From: Steromphala cineraria
Lineage: Eukaryota > Mollusca > Gastropoda > Trochida > Trochidae
Direction: 5' to 3'
Assembly: GCA_916613615.1 (NCBI GenBank)
Contig: OU744720.1
Location: forward strand, 5,373,749-5,437,748
Length of the DNA stretch: 64,000 nt
A program made the translations under genes and the position numbers. Below are positions 1 through 10,632 of this stretch, one piece after another. Position 1 is the first letter of the stretch. Each line of letters opens with the position of its first letter. The notes beneath the pieces are model-generated. The model saw only the letters and a program-made list of their open reading frames with translations, was not told where the DNA came from and searched no databases.

Positions 1-129
1 TCGGGAATTTCAATTACCACAAAAACTCCTTTCCGTCCTCTTAAAAAAAACACCTGTCTTTAACACATTTTGTCAGGCGACCGTGTGACTTTCATCAATT
101 TTATTTTTTCCAATTCGACGGCACACTCT

Positions 130-150
130 AAAAAAAAAAAAAAAAAAAAA
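130..150. repeat. poly(A) tract of 21 residues
   Basis: An uninterrupted run of 21 A residues. It could be a retroposon tail or a simple repeat. No retroposed gene is visible upstream inside the window. Confidence 0.9.
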
Positions 151-232
151 GGACAAATTTAAAGATATTCTTCACGGTCAAGTTGGAAAATATCATTTGG
201 GCTATTAATGTAAGTTTTAAATTCGCATTTAT

Positions 233-905
233 TATACCCCCGCCTTACAGAGTAAGCGGGGGTATATAGCGTTCATTCTGTCCGTCCGTCTGTCCGTCCG
301 TCACAAAAGTTTGTCCGGAGTATATCGCCTAAACTATTCATGCTAGCTTCACCAAACTTCATACACTTATCAACCATGATCCCTAGATGTGCCTTTTAGG
401 GATACACCAACAAATTATTTTTATTTTTTGCAGTTTCCATGGATATATGACTAACAAGTGATTCTATGATAAATAACTTTGTCAGGAACATAATTCCTGA
501 AATATGCATCACAGCTTCACCAAATTTGCTACATATGTCAATCGTGATTGCTGGATATGCCTTGTTAGAGTTAACGATATATGGATTTTCTTTTCTGTGG
601 TTTCTTTGGGAAACATGACTTACGTGACTCAAAAATAATGTCCTCAGTACATCTCGTAGAATACTCATGATAACTACCTCAAAATTGAAACAAAGATCAA
701 CCATTATCCTAGATGTACTCTTTTAATTGTGAAACCTATTAATGAATTTAGTATTGGGGTTTCAGTGGAAAGAAGACTTACACAATGACTTACTGTATAC
801 TCAACTATCATACAATTTTAACCAATATAAATCAGTTTTACTATTTGAAATTCTTTGAACAAAATGGGGAGCGGGGGCATATGAGCTCTGCTCGCTTCTT
901 CACTT
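233..905 (+). mobile_element. pearl-like bivalve repeat element
   Basis: It opens with a hairpin (TATACCCCCGC, short loop, GCGGGGGTATA, 233-265), followed by a TCCG/TCTG-rich microsatellite at about 278-302. Degenerate repeats of roughly 130-180 bp follow; each carries 'cttcaccaaa' and a 'gatccctagatgtgcc'-type motif. It ends near GGGGGCATATGAGCTC. Hairpin, tetranucleotide microsatellite and tandem core are the architecture of the pearl family described from oysters and other bivalves. No coding potential is seen; the 396-704 minus-strand frame is repeat sequence. Family membership is inferred from architecture only. Confidence 0.55.
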
Positions 906-957
906 GTTTTTGATAGAGTATTTGAAATATCTGTATTATAAAAATCCTACATTCCGA
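797..957. repeat. dispersed repeat, inverted copy of 9795-9948
   Basis: About 150 bp reappears in reverse complement at 9795-9948. Shared landmarks are the AAGCGAGCAGAGCTC block, the TTCAAATAGTAAAACTGAT block and the 'ccgatc'/'gatcgg' edge. The two copies face each other across about 9 kb. At both sites the repeat borders pearl-like sequence. Confidence 0.75.
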
Positions 958-1029
958 TCCATATAATGGAATTCAGTAGATCATTTCTGTAACATTCAGA
1001 CAAGCGCTGTTTTCAAGTGCTATAGCCTT

Positions 1030-1375
1030 AAAGATTGACATTATCCAGACATGGTGATTTTTGCAAGAGTGATTTCATGCCAGAACAGTCACTGCTAACG
1101 ATTCGTCAAATTCATTTTTTAATGATGGAAGTTCTTGTACTTGAAGTTTGACATTGATTATTCACTGCTGGCTTCTGATAGTATATGATTTAAAACCAGT
1201 TGAGCAAATGTGCAAAATTGAAACAAACTCATCGCTCATCAAGTCGGTCTTGGCAATTGCCTGAATTGAATTAGATTGAGAGCTTAACATTGATTAACAA
1301 ATCAAAATCGAGGAACCAAATTTTTCATGGTTGACACTATTGGTCATTTTTAAGATCATATTCTGAATTGAATAA
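1030..1375. repeat. dispersed non-coding repeat, direct copy at 27045-27365
   Basis: About 340 bp aligns by eye with 27045-27365 in the same orientation. Shared blocks include TTTTTGCAAGAGTGATTTCA, GATGGAAGTTCTTGTACTTG and TTTGACATTGATTATTCACT. The copies are diverged and neither carries a plausible reading frame, so this is an old repeat of unknown type. Confidence 0.7.
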
Positions 1376-1712
1376 CTGAATTCAATCACATGCATCGGTA
1401 TGTAGGTTGTTTTTATAATATAACACTCCATGGCATGCTAAAAGCGCAATTAGTCTATTGTTTATGAAAAGGCAGTTCTGAATAAATGGGTATTTCGTGT
1501 ATAAATGTATGTTTACACTGGTACAGCCGTGTTTCAATGGGTAAATTATTACATTTCACTGCTGCAGAGTAGGCAAACGATCTCCAGTCGTATCTGTCCA
1601 GTTTCACACTCGGCACTGTGAGTATCATCAGTTGCGTGGAAGGGCGATACATGCATGGCAAGTAACACTTTACCATCTCACACAGATAAGAAGGAGCGGA
1701 GTTTCTGAGGCA

Positions 1713-2740
1713 CTGGGGACCAATACACAAGACTTTGAATGTGATCATGTATCTGACCGGGAGCCAATACACAAGTCTTTGAATGTGATACCGTAACTGA
1801 TCGGGGGCCAATACACAAGACTTTGAATGTGATCCTGTATCTGATCGGGGGTCAATACACAATACTTTGAATCTGATCATGTATCTGATCGGGAGCCAAT
1901 ACACAAGTTTTTGAATGTGATACTGTATCTGATCGGGGGCTAATACACAAGACTTTGAATGTGATCCTGTATCTGATCGGGGGTCAATACACAATACTTT
2001 GAATCTGATCATGTATCTGATCGGGGGGCCAATACACAAGACTTAAAATGTGATCCTGTATCTAATCGGGGGCCAATACACAAGTCTTTGAATGTGATCA
2101 TGTATCTGATCGGGGGCCAATACACAATACTTTGAATGTGATCATGTATCTGATCGGGGGCCAATACACAAGACTTTGAATGTGATACTGTAACTGATCG
2201 GGGGCCAATACACAAGACTTTGAATGTGATCCTGTATCTGATCGGGGGTCAATACACAATACTTTGAATCTGATCATGTATCTGATCGGGGGCCAATACA
2301 CAAGTCTTTGAATGTGATACTGTATCTGATCGGGGGCCAATACACAAGTCTTTGAATGTGATCCTGTATCTGATCGGGGGTCAAAACACAATACTTTGAA
2401 TCTGATCATGTATCTGATCGGGGGGCCAATACACAATACTTTGAATGTGATCATGTAACTGATTGGGAGCCAATACACAAGACTTTGAAAGTGATCCTGT
2501 ATCTGATCGGGAGCCAATACACAATACATTGAATGTGATCCTGTATCTGATCGGGAGCCAATACACAAGACTTTGAATGTGATCCTGTATCTGATCGGGA
2601 GCCAATACACAAGACTTGGAATGTGATCCTGTATCTGATCGGGAGCCAATACACAATACTTTGAATGTGATCATGTATCTGATCGGGAGCCAATACACAA
2701 GACTTGGAATGTGATCCTGTATCTAATCGGGAGCCAATAG
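1713..2740. repeat. 44-bp satellite array, about 23 copies
   Basis: The 44-bp unit contains the core GATCGGGAGCCAATACACAA and is followed by TTTGAATGTGAT and an ATGTATCT or CTGTATCT variant. About 23 copies stand head to tail. Point variants (GGGGGCC versus GGGAGCC, GTC versus GCC, GACTTTG versus TACTTTG) recur in higher-order patterns, suggesting unequal exchange. The minus strand of the unit has no stop triplet in any frame, so long antisense frames run through the array. These are most simply a by-product of the repeat, not genes. Confidence 0.95.
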
Positions 2741-3265
2741 AGCTGTCTGAGTATAGATGTTGTGTAGTCGAACTTAAGACATAAGCCCTGTTTATACGGC
2801 GAGCGTTTGCATTTGAGTAATTCATTACACATATGCAAATTTGCTCAAATGAGTAAAATTCGCCGTATGGACGCATTTGCACATATGTATATTTTACTAC
2901 CGTAAGCAAATTTTTCAATACCGTAAGCAAATTAGCACCTAGTCAGGGGCAGGTGTAAATGCAATACTACCGTGAGTAAATGTCGATTTTTTTACTACCC
3001 TAAGTAAATCTCGCTGTATGAACGAGTAGCAACTTTGCTCAGGGTTAGCACATTTCTTTTTTTTATTCCTGGTAAATTTTACAGCATGAATATTGAATGG
3101 TAACTGTGGGTAGTAAACATAATACAATGCCAGGATTTACCAAAAAGAAGATAGAGTAAACAAACCCCCAACAAATAACCTAGAGCATCCACACACTTTC
3201 ATCGCACTATACACAGGCTAGAAGCTATGTAGACAATTATAGTAGAATGAAATTAGAGAAGATTT

Positions 3266-3905
3266 TCATGAAAGGCCCATTTCTGATAGATTTGATATGT
3301 TTTGATTTGCAAAAGTGTCCATTTTTTCTATCTGATAGTAGAATTTCACCTCGTTTAGAAAATGTTTAATGTGTGGTAGATTATTTTCCATTTTACATCT
3401 ATATGTGTGGAATTTAGCTAGTAAAAGTATCAAATCCAAGATATTATCACTTTTAAACGTTTGAGAATATCCAAAAAAGGATTAAGTCTACAGTAAGATC
3501 TATACAACGTGCATGTTGACACTTGTTGATGTTGATTCAAGCCTCTGATTCTGAAAATTTGTTCCAAAACGGTTTGCTTCCCCTACAGTCCCAACAAAGA
3601 TGTTTTATAGTTTGTGGTCCAGCCTTGCAAAAAGTACATAAATTAATGTAAACAATGTCCTTTCAGAATCATTCTAAGAATGCATTAACAGGTAGAATTC
3701 TATGGAGCAATCTGAGCTGAAACCATCTTAGTTTAGGATCTGGGATAGTTTAATATGCTTTAACAAAAAGGCTTGGCCAGTTTACAGTGATTAAGAGTTG
3801 TTCTTCCCATTTTTCAATGGCTTTCAGATTATCCTCAGTTTGAGTTATTACATAAAAGTATTTCTTTGAACCTTTTTTGGAAGCAAAGAGATTACTTATA
3901 GAAAT
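3266..3905 (-). pseudogene. L1/Tx1-like LINE ORF2 C-terminal remnant
   Basis: Minus-strand translation, allowing frame changes and stops, gives the tail of an L1-type ORF2. In order: a KKGSKKYFYVI segment; KAIEKWEEQLLITVNW; a KLRWFQLRLLHRILPVN block, characteristic of the L1 connector region; and an FCKAGPQTIKHLCWDC segment, the Cys-Cys-His-Cys zinc-knuckle-like motif near the end of L1 proteins. A last stretch reads through FHTYRCKMENNLPHIKHF and stops at 3266-3268. At least three frame changes or stops show it is dead. It is 5'-truncated, as most LINE copies are, and lies inside the Harbinger-like element, so it inserted after that element. Confidence 0.7.
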
Positions 3906-3947
3906 ATTTGTATCATTTGTTATTTCCAAGTTTGAATCCTTTTAAAT

Positions 3948-4351
3948 ACCCAATTGTGTCAGGTATTTATTCACTGATCTTATAATTCCATAAAATTCCA
4001 GGACGTTTATATTGAAGTAAGCAAATTTCGCCTTAAACTGACATCAACCCTTTTGTTAGAGCTTTATCGCAATTGCAACCTTTTTTCAAGATCTAGAGGC
4101 TTTACCGCAGTGTGAGCTTAGCGAAAGGTCGTCTTTTAGTTTTCTCGAAGATCTTATGCATAGTTTCTCTCCTCATTCTGAAGGCACTCTGAGTCTTTAA
4201 AATGTTTCAAAACATCATCTTCAAACCACGTGCTTGATCGCAGCTTTCTTCGACATTTCCTACAATTGGCCAGGCTAAATATTAGACAAACACTAACGTA
4301 AATTGGATATTTACTGTGTCTAAGTAAAGTTTCCAGTCTTACCCTCTCCAT
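3948..4351 (-). pseudogene. PIF/Harbinger transposase N-terminal remnant
   Basis: A minus-strand ORF begins with Met at 4351 (MERVRLETLL) and runs through WFEDDVLKHFKDSE. Shifting frame, it continues as FRMRRETMHKIFEKTK, then through damaged sequence resembling 'leKrvAiAi..L' and VLEFYGIIRSVNKYL. The sequence FxxD/E...FRMxRETxxxI, followed by a Lys-Arg-Val-Ala-Ile-Ala block, is the usual N-terminal part of Harbinger transposases before the DDE core. The DDE motifs themselves are not found, and the LINE fragment follows. There are at least two frameshifts and two stops. The assignment agrees with the flanking TIRs but rests on short motifs. Confidence 0.5.
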
Positions 4352-4514
4352 GATTATTGGTGAATGATATGTATCGTAAGCACTGAAAACCGAACTGCTT
4401 AGGCAAATTAAACCCCTATGAACGCATAGCAAAATAATTTTATACATGTGTGTATATATACTACCATGAGCAAACTTGCATATATGCAAAGGCCGCCGTA
4501 TAAACAAGGCTATA

Positions 4515-5082
4515 GTCACAATACTTACTGTCGCGTTCTAAAAATGTTGCAATCTATCAAGGTGAATGTTTAGACACTTGATTAGTCAGCTGTTACAATA
4601 ATCACGTTTTGTGATGATAAAGAAGAGATAGGGGGTGCTGCATTGAATATGTTGAGACGAGATCGGAAATAGAATGGACCCGGCGCTGTCCCAATAAGAT
4701 ACTACGTGCAGGTTATGAAGAGAATCCAGTGAACGGTTCTAGAGATATCCTGCTTACAAGTTTAAAATGCAGATTTCAAAGCTTCAATTTTCAAAGACTG
4801 CTATACCTATATGTGGCATGTTTGTATATTTATCAAATGAATACTAATAATGGACCAATTATGTAATAAAGCAAAGCTGAAAAATAAAATTACTTCCAAA
4901 AGATGTTTGTGATAAATTGCTCCAAAATGACCTTGCTCATGTTTCGTTTCTTGTCGATATTATTCATATGTCAAGACAGCCGCAGATAATCTCAACGACT
5001 TTGTGCTTCCCTTTTACAGAAAATATCTGATTGGTAACTGCATTTGAAAAAGTATTTCATATAAACGTAAACAACGTCAATA
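4515..5082. other. unassigned interval
   Basis: AT-rich sequence between the Harbinger-like element and the first Helentron-like copy. I see no credible reading frame, RNA gene or repeat shared with the rest of the window. Confidence 0.5.
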
Positions 5083-6313
5083 CTAGATTAGCGTTTGCGG
5101 GATACCGCAAAAGCAGAGCAGCCCCGGAACTTGGGGTTTCGCCTTACCCTGTTCTGCCTTTTACAGGCCTCACCAAATTGGGAATTTTCTCGTGACCTTG
5201 ACCTTTGACACTCAAGGTCACACAATCAATGAACACATTTCATTGAGTATAACATTATTGTAATGAAATAAAGTGTTAAAAATTAAATTAATCCATTTTC
5301 TCCATATGTTGACCTTGCTGTGACCTTGACCTTCGACAGTTCGTACCCAAAACTTTTTGAAAATGTTGTACTTCTCAAGAGATAATATATACAAAATCTA
5401 AACTTCATAGCACAAAAACTTTTCAAGTTATTGTTTTTACAAGGTATTGCAATAACTCATATCTCATGACCTTGACCTTTGACCTTCAAGGTCACACAAT
5501 AATAGAACACTTTTTATTGAGTATAACTAACATGTATTGATTAAAAGTGATCATAGTTAAAATAAAGCATTTTCGCTAAACCATGCTTAAGTCATGACCT
5601 TGCTGTGACCTTGACCTTTGACGGATTGTAGCCGAAACCTTTTCAAAATTGTTTACTTTTCCAAGGATGATATATACCAAGTTAGAGCTTCATAGCACAA
5701 AAACTTTTCAAGTTATCGCGTTTACAAGGAATTTTGCAGTGATTTTATAACTCGTGACCTTGACCTTTGAACTTGAAAGTGAACATGTCATAATGATTCC
5801 CTGGAAGTATTAACATTAAGACATGTTCATGAGTTCTGAAAAGCTAAATGGGATAAAGTTATACCCAAATTTAGTGCATTTTGTAATAACTCATATCTCA
5901 TGACCTTGACCTTTGACCTTCAAGGTCACACGATCATTGAACACTTTTTATTGAGTATAACAATCATGTATTGATTAAAAGTGTTCATAGTTAAAATAAA
6001 GCATTTTCGCTAAAACATGCTTACGTCATGACCTTGCTGTGACCTTGACCTTTGACGGATTGAAGCCAAAACCTTTTCAAATTTTTTTACTTTTCCAAGG
6101 ATGATATATACCAAGTTAGAGCTTCATAGCACAAAAACTTTTCAAGTTATCGCGTTTACAAGGAATTCTTAGAGTGAATACATATCTCGTGACCTTGACC
6201 TTTGACCTTGAAAGTGAACATGTCAAAATCGTTCCCCCGAGGTATGAGTAATAAGGTATGAATAAGAGTTCTGGAAAGCTTAGTGGAAAAAAGTTATAGC
6301 TAGGAGTACAAGT

Positions 6314-6350
<37 letters not shown>

Positions 6351-6393
6351 TGGAAACTTCACAAAAACTGATAGCAGCCCCGGGCTGCTAATA
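5083..6393 (-). mobile_element. non-autonomous Helitron2/Helentron-like element, copy 1
   Basis: It shares near-identical ends with 10633-11873. Read on the minus strand it starts TATTAGCAGCC, with a short hairpin close to that end. It finishes with a hairpin (GCTTTTGCGG, TATC, CCGCAAACGC), then TAAT and CTAG. ATTAGC recurs inverted at the two ends with unequal offset (1 versus 4 bases), an asymmetric terminal inverted repeat. Flanking host bases are A and A on the plus strand (T and T on the minus), with no target duplication. Inside are degenerate 270-435 bp repeats rich in TGACCTTGACCTTTGACC and a CGG microsatellite. No Rep/helicase ORF is present, so it is non-autonomous. Confidence 0.7.
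6315..6349 (+). repeat. (CGG)n microsatellite, about 11.7 units
   Basis: A pure CGG run inside Helentron-like copy 1. The same position in copy 2 (11805-11818) has about 4.7 units, so tract length differs between copies of one family. Confidence 0.95.
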
Positions 6394-6824
6394 AGGCCGT
6401 TGATGGTTATATGACACCGAGTCAGAAAACTGCACACCAATATAGCCCACAGGACCGGTGAATTGATGTTGGAAAACAGAAGTAATCATTCGAAAAGATA
6501 TATTTGAGGGATTATGTATTCACTATTAACATTAGGAAGTTGTCATTCATATATTCATCTGCATTATTGTCATTCAAACTTCTAAAATGCCCTTCAAAGA
6601 AGTTGTTAAATTTCATGTTTTTTACCATTGAAATAATAATATTTAGGCTCTCAATTATAAGTAATTATATTCTAGAGAAAATGGTTCATTGATTTTTAGG
6701 GTGTATTTTCATCGTTCTGTCATTTGTTGTACCTTTACAGATATAAAGTAAAACCTCATTTCATATTAGAGCTTTTATATGCCTAAGAATATAATCTTCT
6801 AAATCCATTGGGCTGAAAAAATAT

Positions 6825-9775
6825 CTAATGGCGGGAAACAGAAGGGATGTTTTAACTTTGCTCTTATTGATTTATTGTGGTTCAGCCGCGATCAAAGAAA
6901 TAATAAGTTGGACCAAATAACAAGGGCGGATTTCCGTGCAACAGTTATTCAGGGACCAATAATGGAATTGATAGTTTTCTTCTTCACTGAATCCAAGGAA
7001 TTAAGTATCAAACAGGGAGGAATGAGAGCACGGAAAGATGCGATTTGTACTGCATGAACTAAAAAGTAAAAGTAAAATTGCTGCTTGTTTTTTTCTCGTA
7101 AATTTTCTTATTTTTATAAAAAGCTTTTGACCTCAAAAGACGATGCATTTCGAATAAAAAGAAAAAGATTGTTTGACAAATATCTGTCATTGATTTCTTT
7201 AAAGGTCAAACAAACAATACATGTTTTTTCTGCTATTCAAATTAATTTTATTTTTGAATTGCATTCTTACAGTCGAATAATGTATATTTTAATTTGAGAC
7301 CTTAACTGAAAACTGCAGTACATGTTAATGTCTAAGTTAATGAAGAATGCAATCAGTTAACTGGTAATTCTATGTTTAATTATTAATTATCGTAATACAT
7401 AATACATTAACAGAAATGTATTAATTAGTATAGATATGTTATGATGAAATCAGAAATTAGGTTTTGACTATTATCATATTTGATTAAGATAAATGGATCC
7501 GTCCTCATTGTTTTATAAAAAGAAATGGTAATGTTGTGATTTCAACTTCCAATTAATCCTCTGTATGACAGCGTTTCCGTGTCCCTTAGCTACTCCTGGC
7601 CCATTTCTGGCCTTAATCTTTGATAGAAATAAGTCATCAAATACATATGATTTGACATTCTCTCCCCACAGAGGCAACTCAGTCATACATCAGTCAGCCT
7701 CTGTTTCATTACGCCAAAATCCTGGGGTTCCGGCAGATCGCCCTAGCGGCAAAAAGTTGTAACTTGAGATATCTCCCTCATTTGCAGCCAATAGAAACAC
7801 CTTTTGGATGTCCACGACTTCGGGAATACTCAACGGTCGCTCAGTGACTTTCAAAAGAATCATGCCTTTAGGTTTCTTTTTCTTTAACAGTGTGAGTCTC
7901 AGAGAGGGAAACTATTTCAAAATCAGATATGTATAGGGTTTTTCATTTGTACATATTGTTTTATAATTGTGTAAATTGTTCTTCGTTTTATGATAAATTT
8001 TATTTAAATAATTCACCAAATAAAAACCAATAAGAAGGTAAAAAGCGATTGTTTTGTAGAAGGAAGAGTTATCTCCCTTTGATGCGGATCCACACGGGAA
8101 TAGCCGAACTTTTGCGAATGACCACTTTTGAAACGGCGTCGCTGATTGCACAACTAACTTCGATTGCCTCCAATCAGATTTCTACCTTTTTATCCCGTAT
8201 GTTAGCCGTAATAGAACAGAGGCTAATTCAGGTATGACTGAGTTGCCTCTGTTGGGAGAGAATGATGATTTGAATATGGAATTGTTTACGGACTATGATA
8301 TTAATGTATTCTGTGAAGTTGTAGATATTTATGCTATTGTTCATAGACATTAAAATAATTGTCATGTTTATATAACATACTATCTGCAATAATACAACTA
8401 ACTGTACGTTTTCTGGTCTAGTCATCAAAATTTGTTGAATTCATGATTTCACACAATGTAACGTTTTCTAAATTATATCGATTTATTTAGATCAAACAGA
8501 TACCCCAAAATGTATATACCATTATGTACAAATTCATCTTTAAACAACTTAAGATCACAGACTACTCTAAGAGAATTTCTGTTTAAATTTGCCTATTGAC
8601 TGTTTTTGGCAATCACAAGATGACGGATATATTGATAACTTTTAATGCAATCTGTCAATATTCATTAAAAATATTTTTCATGATCTTTTTCAAAAACGGT
8701 TTACGTTATTTTCTGATGAGTTTATAAAAAGAAATGATGATCCAATCAATTATTACAGGAATCTCACTGATTCGTTGCTTCATTCTTCAACAAAGATGTT
8801 GATCATTCATAAACCTTGTCTTCCTGATTATTAATGCTGTTGTGATTCGAGAAGTATTAGGCACTTATTTTTACACACTTGCGATATGATAGAGTAGTTC
8901 TCCTGTAACATGTACAGTGTCTGAGAATCAACTTTATATCTATACTCTGATATCTATCTTCATTATATATTAAATAATGTTTTCACATGCAATGGAACTA
9001 AGGGATGGCCTGCAGACGATGCTACGGTGAATTGTGAATAAATTAATATATCTATAGTTTTTCTCACATCAGGATTCATATACTTGTGCGTGATCGTACA
9101 GCGCTAACGAATATTTTATTTCATTATTTCAAAAGTCATGACTGCATAAAGAAAAAGTGAAAAATCGTTAATTCGCAATGGCCCTTGAAATATTCATAAT
9201 GTGAAATATTCAGGTCTATAACAAATGAATGTAGTATAAGCACACAAACCAATATTTCCCTAGAGAAATCAATCATTTTATCTTCATTAATGACAATTAT
9301 CATTATTCAATCCTAAGCAGTATTCAACTCAATATCTATTAATGTAGAATATGATAAAATGACGTGTCCATGTTTTTCTACATAATATGCAGTTACAATG
9401 ACTTTCTCGGCTGATATCAAGGTATTCATTAAATTTGTTAAGTATCTCTTTGGTTCAACTTTAGAGTATCCATACAAAAATCCAATTCAATCATTCAAAA
9501 CTTGAAAGCAAATTCATAGCGATAAACATTACCTTAAATGATTATAAGCAGCAACTGAAAAACTGGGAAGATAAAATTCCTAAGACTAAAGACATCTAAC
9601 AAGAGCAGGACTAGGAGAGGTGTTAAATTGGATTGAGCAGATTAAATCCCACATTTCGACTACTGAACGTATACTCTAGAAGTGATAGTTATTACCTCTC
9701 GCTGTCATTTCATACTGACGATCTAAATTAAGCGTAGTTATTGTTATCCTGTTATCAGACAAATTGTGGGTTTTC
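6825..9775. repeat. segmental duplication copy X
   Basis: A diverged paralogue of parts of 34070-36960 (copy Y) and, near its end, 43200-43590 (copy Z). Anchors are the AACAAGGGCGGATTTCC block (6920), CAGGGACCAATAATGGAATT (6950), GATAGAGTAGTT with CCTGTAACATG (8890), and GGATTGAGCAGATT with the ACGTATACTCTAGAAGTGAT block (9635-9690). The paralogues are collinear but interrupted by different insertions. Short reading frames are not conserved between copies, so the segment looks non-coding. Confidence 0.65.
7656..8264. mobile_element. 609-bp MITE with perfect 9-bp target duplication
   Basis: The terminal inverted repeats of about 58 bp begin CATTCTCTCCCCACAGAGGC and end with the matching reverse complement GTTGGGAGAGAATG. 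Inside each TIR an AGAGGC...GCCTCT pair can fold back. The direct repeat ATGATTTGA stands immediately outside both ends (7647-7655 and 8265-8273). Copy Y has the equivalent sequence uninterrupted near 34900, an empty-site comparison. No transposase is encoded. A 9-bp duplication with long TIRs fits a Mutator-like MITE; Merlin and some hAT elements give 8-9 bp, so the superfamily is not certain. A partial copy lies at 39335-39472. Confidence 0.9.
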
Positions 9776-9794
9776 TTTATATCTTACAAATACC

Positions 9795-9948
9795 AAGATC
9801 GGAATGTAGGATTTTTGATAATACAGATATTTAAAATACACTTTCAAAAACAAGTGAAGAAGCGAGCAGAGCTCACACATCCCCCCTCCCATTTTTGTTC
9901 AAAGAATTTCAAATAGTAAAACTGATTAATATTGGTTAAAGTTGTATT
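9795..9948. repeat. dispersed repeat, inverted copy of 797-957
   Basis: Reverse complement of the repeat near position 797, including the AAGCGAGCAGAGCTC motif. It separates segmental copy X from the pearl-like fragment and the MULE gene. Confidence 0.75.
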
Positions 9949-9949
9949 C

Positions 9950-10057
9950 ACATTTTCGACTTCTTTCTCCAGAACCAATGACTGTAGAGAGCTGAAATTT
10001 GATGTGCAGACTCCTTGGCAAATGGGGATTCGACATTGTAGATTTCGTGACCCCATG
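9950..10057 (+). repeat. pearl-like core fragment
   Basis: The stretch TTCGACTTCTTTCTCCAGAA, then GACTCCTTGG and a GATTCGACATTGTAG-like block, is a single diverged copy of the 145-bp unit repeated at 23880-24570. It runs directly into the FLYWCH-type exon, so the first part of the apparent ORF here is repeat sequence, not transposase. Confidence 0.65.
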
Positions 10058-10060
10058 ACT

Positions 10061-10632
10061 AAAGGCTGGTCAGTCTCGGTGAAAAGGGGGAACTATTCAG
10101 TTTTATTTGTTAGATATAAGGACCTGCACAACCACCAACCAGATGAGAGCAAGATTTCTGCAGACACCATCATTGCCGACTTTCGGGAAAAGGTTAGAAA
10201 GACATCACGATCGATTCAAGCCATGTATCGAGAAACATTATCAGGTAAATATGAGTATAAAATATGTATATATGATATAATGAAGTTGTTTCATCAACAC
10301 TTGTGAATGTTGTTTTCACATATTTAAATTTGCATCATGTCTTTCATACTTGCGCGTAATTGCTAACCTTTTGTTTATTTGTTACAGATTTGAGAATCAC
10401 CAATACCGATATCAAAGTCATCGGCAACATCCCCGATGTTCAGCAGCATTTAGCACGCTCTTTATGGTCCAGAGCAAAGGGTATCCCGCCCCTATCAAGA
10501 CTTCGTTTCCAGATCGACCTGCCAGATTTCGACACCAATACATCGAATGGGGAATATTTCCTCATTGTAGCTGACGGCGATGACAAGATGCTGGTGTTTT
10601 TTACCCTGGGCAACCTCCATCATCTGAGCCAA
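10061..10632 (+). pseudogene. FLYWCH/MULE transposase, 5' exons
   Basis: Two exons joined by a 143-bp intron (10245-10387, GT...TTACAG). The join falls inside an Asp codon and keeps the frame open (RETLS/DLRITN). Exon 1 carries the end of a FLYWCH-type zinc finger: KRGNYSVLFVRYKDLHNHQP, with the H-x-H and nothing of the usual upstream Cys pair, because pearl-like sequence replaces it. Exon 2 resembles the segment between FLYWCH and the MULE core: HLARSLWSRAKGIPPLSRL, then GEYFLIVADGDDKMLVFFTL. It stops after a complete Gln codon (10630-10632) where the Helentron-like element begins, and the coding sequence resumes at 11874. FLYWCH-MULE genes encode cut-and-paste transposases; this copy cannot make one. 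Confidence 0.7.

Larger units (their letters stand above)
2784..4511 (-). mobile_element. PIF/Harbinger-like DNA transposon with nested LINE tail
   Basis: Terminal inverted repeats match: AGCCCTGTTTATACGGCG at the left and, as reverse complement, AGCCTTGTTTATACGGCG at the right. A 3-bp direct repeat ATA flanks both ends (2781-2783 and 4512-4514). Subterminal copies of ACTACCGTAAGCAAAT-like motifs lie inside both ends, as expected for transposase-binding arrays. The left end also carries a foldback (2784-2872). The interior holds a decayed minus-strand transposase fragment and a LINE ORF2 tail, which accounts for part of the length. The 3-bp duplication and TIR type fit PIF/Harbinger, though its usual target is TTA/TAA rather than ATA. 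Confidence 0.7.

Noticed and set aside
1713..2740. CRISPR-like array suggested by regular 44-bp repeats
   Set aside because: Units are contiguous with no unique spacers, and the genome is eukaryotic; this is a satellite.
1455..2930. Long minus-strand open frames of 105-194 codons
   Set aside because: They are translations of the 44-bp satellite, whose unit lacks stop triplets on that strand, and have no independent support.
5083..6393. Interpretation as an ordinary TIR transposon
   Set aside because: The inverted match at the ends is short and unequal in offset, no target duplication is seen, and removing copy 2 restores a reading frame with no duplicated bases; the Helentron model fits better.
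9932..10057. N-terminal 40 residues of the FLYWCH-like ORF
   Set aside because: This part is a pearl-like core unit also found non-coding at 23880-24570; the protein-like sequence starts only after it.
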